64,000 bases of DNA from positions 42,908 to 106,907 of the forward strand of contig CAZVKC010000018.1 of NCBI GenBank assembly GCA_964627455.1, in the 5' to 3' direction. This document shows, in pieces, positions 1 to 8,429 of this stretch. This DNA is from F-183 sp964627455. Its GTDB lineage: Bacteria > Acidobacteriota > Terriglobia > Bryobacterales > Bryobacteraceae. The translations under genes were made by a program, and so were the position numbers. A model generated the notes under the pieces. It was not told where the DNA came from. It searched no databases and was given only the letters and a program-made list of their open reading frames with translations. Positions within the stretch are counted from its first letter, which is position 1, and each line of letters begins with the position of its first letter.

Positions 1-1
1 G

Positions 2-361
2 GTGGGCGAGATGCAAGTGGCCGGGTTGACGCCCGATCAGTTCCGCAAGAACTACGCCAACGCCATCGGCGACTACGTGAAGAATCCCGAAGTCTTCGTG
101 GTCGTGCTCGAGGTGCGCAGCAAGAAATACTTCGTCGATGGCGAAGTGCAGCGTCCCGGCGAATACCCGCTCATCGGACCTACGCGAATTCTCGAAGCGC
201 TAAGCCGCACGGGCGGCTTCCGCGACTTCGCCAACCGCAAGAAGATCCAGGTGCTGCGGGGGACGCAAACGTTCCGCTTCAACTGGGAAGAAGTCATCAA
301 GGGCAAAAAGCCCGAGCAGAATATCCTGATCGAAAGCGGCGACCACATTGTGGTTCCGTAG
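2..361 (+). CDS. Polysaccharide export protein (Wza/SLBB type), C-terminal part, 5' end outside window
   Basis: The visible 119 residues match the end of an outer-membrane polysaccharide export protein. They hold the end of the poly-export domain (AGLTPDQF...YVKNPEVFVVV) and one SLBB-like beta-grasp segment (KYFVDGEVQRPGEYPL, then ALSRTGGFRDFANRKKIQVLR), finishing in the typical IESGDHIVVP. Such proteins form the outer-membrane channel for capsule or exopolysaccharide. The frame is open to the window edge, so the GTG at base 2 is probably internal. The next two genes are the inner-membrane co-polymerase and tyrosine kinase of the same machinery, 48 and about 1700 bases downstream, which supports the call. 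Confidence 0.85.
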   Translation: MGEMQVAGLTPDQFRKNYANAIGDYVKNPEVFVVVLEVRSKKYFVDGEVQRPGEYPLIGPTRILEALSRTGGFRDFANRKKIQVLRGTQTFRFNWEEVIKGKKPEQNILIESGDHIVVP

Positions 362-409
362 AACGATCGGTCTGAAATAATCCAGGAGTCCTTTTCCGAA
401 AACAAAGCC

Positions 410-2065
410 ATGCAAGCACAGGAAACCTACGGCGTTGCCCGGCGTCCTCTCGATCTCGAGGATTACATCGATTTACTCCGCCGCCATCGCGGATGGATCT
501 TTGGCCCGTTGTTCGCCATGCTCGTCCTGACGGTGGTCGGATGCTACCTTTGGCCCGACACCTACGAATCGCAAGCCTCGCTGCGAATTGTATCTCCCAC
601 ACTGGATCCGAACCTGGCCCTTTCGCCCATCAATTCCCAGTTGAGCGACCGGCTCAACTCCATGGCGTCGACGATTCTCAGCCGCACGGTTCTCCAAACG
701 ATTATTCAAACGCACGATCTGTATCCGAAAGACCGAAGCCGGCTGCCGATCGAGGACGTGATCGAAACCATGCGGAAACGGATCACGATCGAGCCGGTAA
801 CCTCGACTTCCGCCAATCCGACCAATCGCAACACGACCGCCTTCCGGATCAAGTTCTCGTATGAAGACCGGTTCAAAGCGCAAAAGGTCGTAGGAGAACT
901 GGTTTCCCGCTTCATCAACGAGAATCAGAAGGAAAAGACCAGCGGCGTGGTGCAAGGCCTCAACCTTTTCCGCGACCGTCTGGACCAGGCGCAGAAGGAA
1001 CTCGAGACTGCGGAAACCAAGCTGGCGCAGTTCCGAGCCGCGCACCAGGGCCGGCTGCCCGACCAGGAAAACTCGGTCCTGCAGCAGATGAATACGCTGC
1101 AAACCCGCCTGAGCCTGCTCAACAGTTCGCTGTCCCGCGCGACACAGGACAAGATGATGCTCGAAACCAACCTGGGCGTCGAGCAGGAACGCCGCCGGTC
1201 GGTCAAAGAGTATGTCGAGGTTTCCGAGCCCGAACGCGCCAAGAACGAACGGCTGCAGGAGTACGACCGCGAAATCCGCAAGCTCGAAGACTCGATCAGC
1301 GTCCTGCGGGAGTCGGTCACCGAAAAGCATCCCGACATGATCCAGGTGCGGCAGCGGCTCGCCACCGTGAAGAAGGAACGCGACGCGCTGTTCAAGGAAG
1401 AGAGCGCGAAGAAGAATTCCGATGGAGCGACGCGCAAGGTCCTCGATCCGCAGGCGGTGCGTCTCGCGCAGGAACACGACGGCAACATCAAACGATATCA
1501 GGCCCAGATCGAAGCTAAGAATCTCGAGATCGAGACCTTGAACCGGGAGGCTCGCGAGGTCTCGCAGCAGGTCAAATCGCTCAACGAACGGGTGCAGGGC
1601 ATTCCGCTCAGCGAGAAGGAATACTCGGAACTGATCCGGGAACGCGACGTCGCCAAGGAACGGTTCCAGGAAGCGAATATCAAGAACAACCGCATGCAAA
1701 GCGGCGAAGAGATCGAGACCCGCAAGCTCGGCGAAACGCTGGAACAGCTCGATTCGCCTTTGCTGCCGCAGTCGCCTTCTGAACCCAAGCGTCCTCTGAT
1801 CATCGGCATCGGCGTGGCGCTCGGCCTGTTTATCGGCCTCGTGACAGCCGGCGCGCGGGAATTGAAGGATACGTCCCTGAAGAACCTCAAGGATGTGCGG
1901 GCGTACACCAAGATGACGATCCTCGGCAGCATCCCGCTGCTCGAGAATGACCTGGTAGTACGGCGCCGGCGCCGCATTGCCTGGCTCGGCTGGACGGTCG
2001 GCGTCATTCTGGGCATCGCGCTGATGTCCGCTTCGGTTGTCTACTATTACGCAAAGAAAGGCTAG
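410..2065 (+). CDS. Wzz/GNVR-type polysaccharide chain-length determinant protein
   Basis: A 551-residue inner-membrane polysaccharide co-polymerase. A transmembrane helix lies near residues 28-47, followed by a Wzz-like periplasmic part and a long coiled-coil region (about 180-430, rich in Glu, Gln, Arg). A GNVR-like segment (PLSEKEYSELIRERDVAKERF) precedes two C-terminal hydrophobic helices (about 463-483 and 523-547). It ends in a short basic tail, so unlike fused BY-kinases it carries no ATPase. The separate kinase gene starts 11 bases after its stop; in this family the co-polymerase's cytoplasmic tail activates that kinase. It probably sets the chain length of the exported polysaccharide. 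Confidence 0.88.
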   Translation: MQAQETYGVARRPLDLEDYIDLLRRHRGWIFGPLFAMLVLTVVGCYLWPDTYESQASLRIVSPTLDPNLALSPINSQLSDRLNSMASTILSRTVLQTIIQTHDLYPKDRSRLPIEDVIETMRKRITIEPVTSTSANPTNRNTTAFRIKFSYEDRFKAQKVVGELVSRFINENQKEKTSGVVQGLNLFRDRLDQAQKELETAETKLAQFRAAHQGRLPDQENSVLQQMNTLQTRLSLLNSSLSRATQDKMMLETNLGVEQERRRSVKEYVEVSEPERAKNERLQEYDREIRKLEDSISVLRESVTEKHPDMIQVRQRLATVKKERDALFKEESAKKNSDGATRKVLDPQAVRLAQEHDGNIKRYQAQIEAKNLEIETLNREAREVSQQVKSLNERVQGIPLSEKEYSELIRERDVAKERFQEANIKNNRMQSGEEIETRKLGETLEQLDSPLLPQSPSEPKRPLIIGIGVALGLFIGLVTAGARELKDTSLKNLKDVRAYTKMTILGSIPLLENDLVVRRRRRIAWLGWTVGVILGIALMSASVVYYYAKKG

Positions 2066-2076
2066 ACCACGCACCC

Positions 2077-2979
2077 ATGAGTCGAGTACATGATGCTCTC
2101 CGCCGTGCGGGTCACGGCTTCAATCCTCCACCGCCCGCGCCTGCCGCTGCGCAAGGCGCCGCTGCCCGCGAAAACGCCGCCGCCTCGGCCGTTGAGGCGA
2201 GGCCGGCGTTGAAAGGGATCCTCGACGATATCGAGGAGATCGATTTCCAGCCGCTGCCCGATTCTCTGCTCGTCGACCCCAGGCGCACCCATGACGCGCC
2301 GTCCGAAGAGTTCCGGACCCTGCGCACGCGGCTCAATCACCTGCAGAGCCAGCAAGGCCTCCACACGCTGGTGATCACGTCGGCGTCGCCTGCCGAGGGT
2401 AAGTCTTTCGCGGCCGCCAATCTTGCGCTCGCGCAGTCGCAACTGGCGGGCAACATGACGCTGCTCGCGGACTTCGACTTCCGCCGCCCGATCGTGCACA
2501 ACATGTTCGCGATCGACCGCAGCCCGGGCATCACGGATTATCTGCTGGGGAAGATTCCGCTGCAGCGCGCGATGCGGCGGGTGCGGGGTACGAACCTCGT
2601 CATCATGCCCGCCGGTGAATCCGTCGTCAATCCGCTGGAACTGCTGAACCTGCGGGAAGTCCGGCAAATGCTGGAAGACCTGCCGACGATCTTCAACTGG
2701 GTGGTGCTCGATTCGCCGCCACTGCTATTCGCCGCCGACGCGAACCTGCTGTCGACGATCAGCGACGGCACGATGCTGGTGGTCCGCATCGGACACACGA
2801 CGATCGATTCGATTACGCGCGCGGTGCAGTCCCTCTGTCACGACAACGTCGTGGGCATTGTGGTGAATGGCGCCCGGCGCGGTGAACTGTACTCGAAGTA
2901 CACGTACTATCACACCTACTACACGCCCACCGACAAGCGCGAAAGCGAAGAGGCGGAAGCGGAAGAAGGTTCGGAGTAG
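2077..2979 (+). CDS. CpsD/CapB-type bacterial tyrosine kinase (BY-kinase)
   Basis: A 300-residue P-loop protein-tyrosine kinase partner of the preceding Wzz-type protein. Walker A is SASPAEGKS with Lys109, Walker A' is LLADFDFRRP with Asp132, and Walker B is VVLDSPP with Asp212, the usual BY-kinase set. The C-terminus has a tyrosine cluster (YSKYTYYHTYYTP), the site of autophosphorylation in this family, followed by an acidic tail. The first 60 residues are Pro/Ala-rich. It should phosphorylate itself and control polymer export in a complex with the co-polymerase. Its stop lies 13 bases from the stop of the convergent next gene. Confidence 0.9.
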   Translation: MSRVHDALRRAGHGFNPPPPAPAAAQGAAARENAAASAVEARPALKGILDDIEEIDFQPLPDSLLVDPRRTHDAPSEEFRTLRTRLNHLQSQQGLHTLVITSASPAEGKSFAAANLALAQSQLAGNMTLLADFDFRRPIVHNMFAIDRSPGITDYLLGKIPLQRAMRRVRGTNLVIMPAGESVVNPLELLNLREVRQMLEDLPTIFNWVVLDSPPLLFAADANLLSTISDGTMLVVRIGHTTIDSITRAVQSLCHDNVVGIVVNGARRGELYSKYTYYHTYYTPTDKRESEEAEAEEGSE

Positions 2980-2992
2980 CGGATCGCGCGCT

Positions 2993-4045
2993 CTAGCGCT
3001 TCTTCGGAGGCGTCAGGGCGCGCTTGATCATCAGGTCGCGATCGCCGGTGGACCAGGCATGCTGCAGGTCCTCTTCCGGCAATCCGGCCACACGGCCCAA
3101 CAGGATGTACGAAGGCAGAGAGTGCTCTGCCTGTTTCCATTTCGCCATTTCGACGATCGAGTCCCAGGCGCGGTCTTTAATCTGCGCGAGAATCCGCTGG
3201 TCGCGTGAATCGGTGAGGTTCACCAGGAAGCGCGCGGCCTGCATGCGATCTCCCCAGGACAGCGAGTTCAACATCTCGATGAACCAGGTCGCGGGGATTT
3301 TGATTTCCGCATCCGGATCGAGCTTGGCCTTCACCGCGATCGCTCCGAGATTGCGCACGGCGTTGTTGCGCACCGTGTCGTCGGCGTCTTTCAAAGCATA
3401 GGAGAGATCATCGACAATGCGCGTCTTGTCTTTCGCGTAGCCGAGCACGTAGACGGCAATCGCCCGCTGCACCGGATCGCCCGCTTCGTGCAACACCGAC
3501 CGCAGCGCCGTGCCGTGCTTCTCCGCAAGGTCCACGAACTGCAGCTGGATTTCACGCGCCGGGGCGAACTTCATCAGCGAGTGGCCTTCGGTGAGGTCCT
3601 CTTGCGGCGTGTCTGCCTTGGCCGCTTCGTTGACCTGCTCGATGAACGCCATGTAGGCCTTCTCGACTTCCTCGGGGACCTTCGCTTCGCCGTCGGGTTC
3701 CGCACGATAGGAGAAATGGGGAGCGCCCCGTTCCTCGATTCCGACGTACAGGATCGCCTTGCCGGCTTCGCAGCAGACGGCCTGCGCTTCGGCGGCCACG
3801 ACGCCGCTCACGAGGTTCATGCGGACCTCGAGTTCCACGCGGCTCGGCGGCATGGGCGAACCTTCGCTGATGCCGAGCGCCTTGCGCAGTTTCTCGACCG
3901 GCACCTTGCGCACGCCGTAAAAGTCGATGATGGCGACCTCGGGCCGCTTCTGCAGTACGGGCTGAGGCTGCGCCATGGCGGGAAGCAGCAGAAGTCCCGC
4001 GGCGGCCAGGAGTCTCGGGGTAAAGGAAGAAAACACGCTTCTCAT
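2993..4045 (-). CDS. Secreted HEAT-repeat-like protein of unknown function
   Basis: 350 residues with an N-terminal signal peptide (hydrophobic LLAAAGLLLLPAMA, likely cleavage after AMA). The first third has a POTRA-like stretch (VAIIDFYGVRKVPVEKLRKALGISEG) that could be a protein-interaction module. The middle is helical with HEAT-like repeats (AIAVYVLGYAKD, DDTVRNNAVRNLGAIA, WGDRMQAARFLVNL). No catalytic motif is seen. It probably acts in the periplasm as a scaffold. It lies 16 bases upstream of the DUF4870-like gene on the reverse strand... more exactly, that gene is transcribed first and this one follows it, so the two may be co-transcribed. Confidence 0.6.
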   Translation of the reverse strand: MRSVFSSFTPRLLAAAGLLLLPAMAQPQPVLQKRPEVAIIDFYGVRKVPVEKLRKALGISEGSPMPPSRVELEVRMNLVSGVVAAEAQAVCCEAGKAILYVGIEERGAPHFSYRAEPDGEAKVPEEVEKAYMAFIEQVNEAAKADTPQEDLTEGHSLMKFAPAREIQLQFVDLAEKHGTALRSVLHEAGDPVQRAIAVYVLGYAKDKTRIVDDLSYALKDADDTVRNNAVRNLGAIAVKAKLDPDAEIKIPATWFIEMLNSLSWGDRMQAARFLVNLTDSRDQRILAQIKDRAWDSIVEMAKWKQAEHSLPSYILLGRVAGLPEEDLQHAWSTGDRDLMIKRALTPPKKR

Positions 4046-4061
4046 GTAGACGGATTGCCGG

Positions 4062-4544
4062 CTATTTCGAGTACGCCTGTTTTTCCGCCAGATCGCCCAG
4101 GAGCGGCAGTTTCCACGTTTCGCCCGAGTAGGCCTTGAACATCAGCAGAACCCAGACCGCCAGCAGTCCCAGTCCGAACAGCGCAAGAATCATGCTGCCG
4201 AGGATCGCACCGAGAACGGGAAGCAGCGTCAGCACGCCTGAGACGAGGAGCAATCCAAACCAGACGATGAAGGCCGTGATGCTGAAGAACAGGCTCTGCA
4301 TCGCGTGAAAGCGGATGTTCGGCTTGCGGTTGTAGGGTTCGAGGACGAGAAACAGGATCCCGGTAAGAACGCCCATCAGATACGCGAGCGCGCAGACCAG
4401 ATTGTCCGGCAGGTCGGTCGATTGCGCGGCGCCGGGAGGCGGAGGAGGCGGCGGCGGGACCGCTCCGGCAGGATTGTTGTCGGCGCCGCATTTGGCGCAA
4501 AAGCGCCCTTCCAGGGACGAGCCGCACTGAACACAAAAAGCCAT
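4062..4544 (-). CDS. Zinc-ribbon DUF4870-like membrane protein
   Basis: 160 residues. The N-terminus is a zinc ribbon with two CxxC knuckles (CVQCGSSLEGRFCAKCGAD), followed by a Pro-rich linker of eight or more prolines. The rest matches the DUF4870-like membrane family: LVCALAYLMGVLTGILF, then a polar NRKPNIRFHAMQS turn, then two further hydrophobic spans. The family function is not known. It lies between rsmI and the HEAT-like gene, with 9- and 16-base gaps, so these three reverse-strand genes look like one transcription unit. Confidence 0.75.
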   Translation of the reverse strand: MAFCVQCGSSLEGRFCAKCGADNNPAGAVPPPPPPPPGAAQSTDLPDNLVCALAYLMGVLTGILFLVLEPYNRKPNIRFHAMQSLFFSITAFIVWFGLLLVSGVLTLLPVLGAILGSMILALFGLGLLAVWVLLMFKAYSGETWKLPLLGDLAEKQAYSK

Positions 4545-4553
4545 GTATTCCTA

Positions 4554-5372
4554 TTATCGGCCTTCGCTCAGGATCCGGTAGACGTCGCGCTTGCCGAGTC
4601 CGCGGTCGCGGGCGACCTGCTTGATGGCGTCCATGCGTGACACGCCGGCGCGTTCGAGTTCCGCGACGGCTTCGGCGAGCGGCCGGTCGTCTGCGGCGGG
4701 CGCGGCTTCGGCCTTGCCGATCAGGACGGTCATCTCGCCCTTGATCGCCGGACGCTGCTCGAGTTCCTGACGGATATGCGCAGGCGATCCGCTGAGGAAC
4801 TCCTCGTGGAGTTTGGTGAGTTCGCGCGCCAGCACGACGGGGCGTCCGGGCATTGCCTCTTCGATGTCCGTGAGCGTCTCGACAATGCGGTGCGGGGCTT
4901 CGTAAAAGACGAGCGTAGCCGGATCTCGCGAGAGGTCCCGCAGGACGTCGAACCGGGCCTTTCGCTTTTCCGGAAAGAAGCCGCAGAAGCGGAAGGCGTC
5001 GGTGGGGAGTCCGCTGGCGCTCAACGCGGTAAGTGCGGCGGAAGGTCCGGGAATGGCGGATACCGGGATTCCTGCGGCGCGGGCGTCGCGGACGAGGCGG
5101 AAGCCGGGGTCCGAGATGAGCGGGGTCCCCGCGTCGCTCACCAGCGCGATCGATTCGCCGTTGCGCATGCGCCCGATCAATTCGGCCGTACGCGATTCCT
5201 CGTTATGATCGTGGTAGCTGACCATCGGCGTCGTGATGCCGTAATGGTCGAGCAATTTTCGGGTCTGGCGCGTGTCCTCGCAGGCGATGAGCGTGGCTTC
5301 GCGCAGCACGCGAACGGCGCGGTAGGTGATATCTTCCAGATTGCCGATCGGCGTCGCGACAACAAAGAGCAT
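4554..5372 (-). CDS. rsmI: 16S rRNA (cytidine(1402)-2'-O)-methyltransferase RsmI
   Basis: A SAM-dependent tetrapyrrole-methylase-fold enzyme that 2'-O-methylates C1402 of 16S rRNA. Diagnostic stretches are FVVATPIGNLEDITYRAV at the N-terminus, CEDTRQTRKLL, ALVSDAGTPLISDPG, FFPEKRKAR and VFYEAPHR; 272 residues is near the usual length. I chose the ATG at 5372 because the family begins MLFVVATPIGN; a longer open frame reaches 5414 but adds 14 unrelated residues. It diverges from the next gene with only 20 bases between the starts, so the two promoters must overlap coding sequence. Confidence 0.95.
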   Translation of the reverse strand: MLFVVATPIGNLEDITYRAVRVLREATLIACEDTRQTRKLLDHYGITTPMVSYHDHNEESRTAELIGRMRNGESIALVSDAGTPLISDPGFRLVRDARAAGIPVSAIPGPSAALTALSASGLPTDAFRFCGFFPEKRKARFDVLRDLSRDPATLVFYEAPHRIVETLTDIEEAMPGRPVVLARELTKLHEEFLSGSPAHIRQELEQRPAIKGEMTVLIGKAEAAPAADDRPLAEAVAELERAGVSRMDAIKQVARDRGLGKRDVYRILSEGR

Positions 5373-5392
5373 GAAATTGTTAGGATAAAACG

Positions 5393-6547
5393 TTGGCGCA
5401 GCAAGAAACGACACCCGCGGGATTCTGGGCCTGGGAACCTTCCGGAAAACCGGTGCGGATCCTCCTCGAACTCGACCTCGTGGATCAGATGATGACCGCG
5501 ATCCTCGATGGTTTCGGATCGGTCCCGAAGCGCGGGGCGGAGATCGGCGGAGTGCTTCTTGGTTCGAGCCAGCGGCGGGCTTCCGACGGATTGCTGGAGG
5601 TGACGATCACCTCGTGGGCGCCGGCTTTGTGCACCCATAAGTTCGGCCCATCGTTCGTTCTTTCCGAAGAAGAATTGGATGGGTTCGGGTCCGCGATCCA
5701 AAATGCGGGATCGACGGCCGTGGGCTATTTTCGCAGCCACACGCGCGAGGGATTGTCGCTGAGCAGCGAGGATATCGAGTACTGCCACCGGTTCTTTCCG
5801 GGTCCGGATCATGTCGTACTGCTCGTTCACCCGGCAGGCATGAAGCCGAGCACTGCGGGATTCTTCTGCTACGAGGACGGCGCATTGCAGGGCCGCACGC
5901 CGCTGGAATTTCCGTTCCGGCGGTCGGAGCTGGAAACGGGTGAGGCTCCCCAGCGAAAGCCGCTCGGGGAAAAGGATCGCCCGGCGCCGCGCAAACAACA
6001 CGGCGCGGACGCGATTGCCGGCATCGCGGAATCGGTCGCCCAACGCACGGGCATCCCGGTGCGCTCCTCGCCCGAGCCGCTTTCCGATCTGCCGGCCTTG
6101 CCGATGCCATCGCAGGATCATCCGCTCCTGCCATATCCTTCGCCGGCGATTCCGGCCGGACGCTTGCGCAAAAACTGGGTGTGGTTCCCTCTGTCGTTCG
6201 TGTTTCTGCTGCTGGGAGTCCTGCTGGGATTTCAGGCCGCACTGGTGTTCACGTCAGGGCGGACATCATCGCAGGATCCTTATGCGCTGAGCCTGGGAGT
6301 CGAACGCCGCGGCCAGGATTTGACGATCAAGTGGGACCGCAGCAATCTGGCGGTTCGCACGGCATCGAAGGGCGTGCTGGACATTCGCGACGGACGGTAC
6401 ACCAAGCGCGTGGATCTCGACAGTTCACAACTGCAGACCGGCAGTGTGATTTACCGGCACTCGTCCGACGACGTGCAGTTCCGCCTGGAGATTGTTCCCA
6501 AAGACCGCACGGTGATCGCCGAGACGGTCAACTGGAAGGGCAATTAG
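5393..6547 (+). CDS. JAB/MPN-like domain membrane protein with degenerate metal site
   Basis: 384 residues starting at TTG. The N-terminal 180 residues look like a prokaryotic JAB/MPN isopeptidase fold: AEIGGVLLGSS, then GYFRSHTREGLSLSSED, then HVVLLVHPAG. Active JAMM proteases carry HxH followed by S and D. Here the first His is replaced by Arg114, while His116 and the SED acidic residue remain, so zinc hydrolysis is doubtful. A Pro-rich linker leads to one transmembrane helix (about 263-286, WFPLSFVFLLLGVLLGF) and a C-terminal beta-rich domain. The family call is moderate; it could be a sensor or binding protein instead of a peptidase. Confidence 0.55.
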   Translation: MAQQETTPAGFWAWEPSGKPVRILLELDLVDQMMTAILDGFGSVPKRGAEIGGVLLGSSQRRASDGLLEVTITSWAPALCTHKFGPSFVLSEEELDGFGSAIQNAGSTAVGYFRSHTREGLSLSSEDIEYCHRFFPGPDHVVLLVHPAGMKPSTAGFFCYEDGALQGRTPLEFPFRRSELETGEAPQRKPLGEKDRPAPRKQHGADAIAGIAESVAQRTGIPVRSSPEPLSDLPALPMPSQDHPLLPYPSPAIPAGRLRKNWVWFPLSFVFLLLGVLLGFQAALVFTSGRTSSQDPYALSLGVERRGQDLTIKWDRSNLAVRTASKGVLDIRDGRYTKRVDLDSSQLQTGSVIYRHSSDDVQFRLEIVPKDRTVIAETVNWKGN

Positions 6548-6595
6548 CTGCAAGTTGCGTGCGTTCGGCGCTGTGGAGGCGCATCTGCTGAGTTG

Positions 6596-6914
6596 ATGAT
6601 CATGCTGATGACCAAACGCAAAACCGGCAAGTGCCGGGGAGATTCTGACCGAGGAGTTTCTCGTTCCACTCGGCCTGACGCAAAGCGCACTGGCGGAAGC
6701 GATGGGCGTGCCGAGGAAGCACGTCAACGAGTTGTGCAACGGACGCCGATCCGTGACCGTTCCGACGGCACTGATCCTCGCGAAAGTCTTCGGCACTACC
6801 CCGGACCTCTGGCTCAACATTCAACGACGGTGTGATCTGTGGGAAGCCCTTCACTCACCCAGCGAGCGAGAGCGCATTGAACGCGCGAAGCCACTCAACC
6901 CGGTTGCCGCATAA
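6596..6914 (+). pseudogene. HigA-family antitoxin, frameshifted, without a toxin gene
   Basis: The C-terminal part matches HigA antitoxins: LTQSALAEAMGVPRKHVNEL is the helix-turn-helix, then GRRSVTVPTALILAKVFGT and PDLWLNIQRRCDLWEAL. The family's conserved PGEIL..EF start is present upstream (AGEILTEEFLVPLGL) but has no start codon in that frame and runs back into a stop. The plausible start (ATG 6596, 6602 or 6608; MTKRK) lies in another frame, and removing one A from the AAAA run at 6620-6623 would join the two. The ATG at 6702 falls inside the HTH and is unlikely to give a working protein. No HigB-like toxin lies on either side. Confidence 0.65.
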
Positions 6915-6922
6915 CGGCTGTA

Positions 6923-8224
6923 CTACCAGCGCGGTAGGATTCGGCGCCAGTTGGGATCGACGTGGGCGCGCATTTCCGCTTCGTCGTCGCGCTTGCGATA
7001 CGGCAGTTTGACGTAGCGCTCTTTCAGACGGGCGAGTTGATCGAAGTCGAGGCTCACGCCCAGGCCGGGCTTGTTCGGGATGCGCACCGAACCTTCTTCG
7101 AACGGGATGCGTCCGCCTTCGACGACTTCGTCCATCTCCGTCTGCCACGGATAGTGGGTGTCACAGGCGTGAGTCAGATGCGGCGACGACGCGCCGGCGT
7201 GCGCCATGATCATCATGCTGACGCCGACGTGGTTGTTCGAGTGCATCGACAAGCCCATGCCCAGCGTCTCGCAGAGTTCGGACAACTGCCGCTGCTTGCG
7301 GATGCCGCCCCAATAGTGCGGATCCGACAGCACGATCTGCACGGCGTCCTTCTTCCATGCCTTGGGCACGGCGTCGAAGGAGGTCACGGCAACGTTCGAA
7401 GCAAACGGCGTGTCGTTGCCCTCGGACAGCAGCCACGCGCGAACCTCGGCCATGCCGTCGATGCCGGAAGTCGGGTCCTCGAGATAACCGCCGTCTGTTA
7501 ATTCTTCCTTGAGTTCGCGGCCCACCCGCACGCTGGTCTCGACGGACCACGCGCAGTTGGGATCGATACGCAGTGGATACTTCGGACCGAACTCGGCCCG
7601 CAGTTCCTTGATCGTGCGGATCTCCTCATCGGGATCGAGCACGCCGCCCTTCAGTTTGATCTCTTTGAAGCCATACTTGGCGACCATCTGCCTGGCCTGC
7701 CGCACCATGGCTTCGGCACTCAAACCTTCCCCGTACTCATCCTCGCGCGCATCGTCGCCGATGCCGCCGCCGCCCGCATGCTTGTAAAACAGATAGGCGG
7801 AAAACGGAACGAGATCGCGGGCGCGCCCACCGACGACATCGCTCAACGGCAGGTTCCACGCCTTGCCGATCGCATCGAGACACGCAATCTCGATCGCGGC
7901 ATAGGCGCGCACCGGTTCGTCGGTCGGATTCTCACCGGGCACAAACATGGTCTGCGAACGGTCGCCCGCCGAAACCTGCGCGGTCATATCGCGCCAGAGT
8001 CCGGTGAGTTGGAATACGTCGCGGCCCTTCAGCTTGTCACGCAGGGATTCGTAGACAGCGATCTGTTTGTCGCCGCCGTACGTTTCGCTGATGCCGGTGA
8101 TGCCTTCGTCGGTCTTGAGTTCGAGGATGGTCCGCAACGCGTAGGGGGCGTGCAGACCATACGAACTGCGCAGCGGCGCGTCTGCCACTGCGATGGGATG
8201 GATGAGGAGGTCTGTGATCCGCAA
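6923..8224 (-). CDS. gudD: Glucarate dehydratase (enolase superfamily)
   Basis: 433 residues, close to the 440-450 of GudD. The enzyme dehydrates D-glucarate (or L-idarate) to 5-keto-4-deoxyglucarate. Family marks are the capping start LRTILELKTDEGITGISETYGG, the KIKLKGG-type catalytic lysine pair (EIKLKGGVLDPDEE), metal ligands in RIDPNCAW and YLEDP, an Asn in FASNVAVTSFDA where GudD has its third ligand, and the histidine segment SMHSNNHVGVSM. The start codon is TTG. The upstream neighbour, 5 bases away, encodes a small basic protein, suggesting co-transcription. No glucarate transporter or aldolase is adjacent. Confidence 0.85.
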   Translation of the reverse strand: MRITDLLIHPIAVADAPLRSSYGLHAPYALRTILELKTDEGITGISETYGGDKQIAVYESLRDKLKGRDVFQLTGLWRDMTAQVSAGDRSQTMFVPGENPTDEPVRAYAAIEIACLDAIGKAWNLPLSDVVGGRARDLVPFSAYLFYKHAGGGGIGDDAREDEYGEGLSAEAMVRQARQMVAKYGFKEIKLKGGVLDPDEEIRTIKELRAEFGPKYPLRIDPNCAWSVETSVRVGRELKEELTDGGYLEDPTSGIDGMAEVRAWLLSEGNDTPFASNVAVTSFDAVPKAWKKDAVQIVLSDPHYWGGIRKQRQLSELCETLGMGLSMHSNNHVGVSMMIMAHAGASSPHLTHACDTHYPWQTEMDEVVEGGRIPFEEGSVRIPNKPGLGVSLDFDQLARLKERYVKLPYRKRDDEAEMRAHVDPNWRRILPRW

Positions 8225-8229
8225 GGGGC

Positions 8230-8385
8230 TTAGACCTTGCGTGCTCCGCGGGACGGGCCCTTCAGCTTCGACTGCCGGCGCTTGGAGTCCTTGCGCTTGG
8301 GCTTGACGATGACGAAGGTGCCGCTGCCGAGGTATTCGGCCTGGTACAGATTCTCTTTGACTTTCTCAGTGGTGGTAGTGGCCAA
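8230..8385 (-). CDS. Small basic protein of unknown function (51 residues)
   Basis: A short frame begins at TTG 8385 with an AGGAG ribosome site about 11 bases upstream and ends at TAA, 5 bases before the glucarate dehydratase start. The product begins MATTTTEKVKENLYQAEYLG, has a short hydrophobic strand (GTFVIVKPKRK) and finishes in a very basic tail (KRRQSKLKGPSRGARKV). The charge suggests binding to RNA, DNA or the ribosome, but I recognise no family. The frame and ribosome site support translation; expression is unproven. The divergent metallopeptidase-like gene starts only 44 bases away. Confidence 0.55.
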   Translation of the reverse strand: MATTTTEKVKENLYQAEYLGSGTFVIVKPKRKDSKRRQSKLKGPSRGARKV

Positions 8386-8429
8386 CTTGCTTTACTCCTG
8401 GATTTGTTCGGAAACTCTAATTGTAACGG

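Noticed and set aside
473..2074. 533-residue open frame antisense to the Wzz-type gene
   Set aside because: Mirrors codon bias of the coiled-coil gene; no motif of its own.
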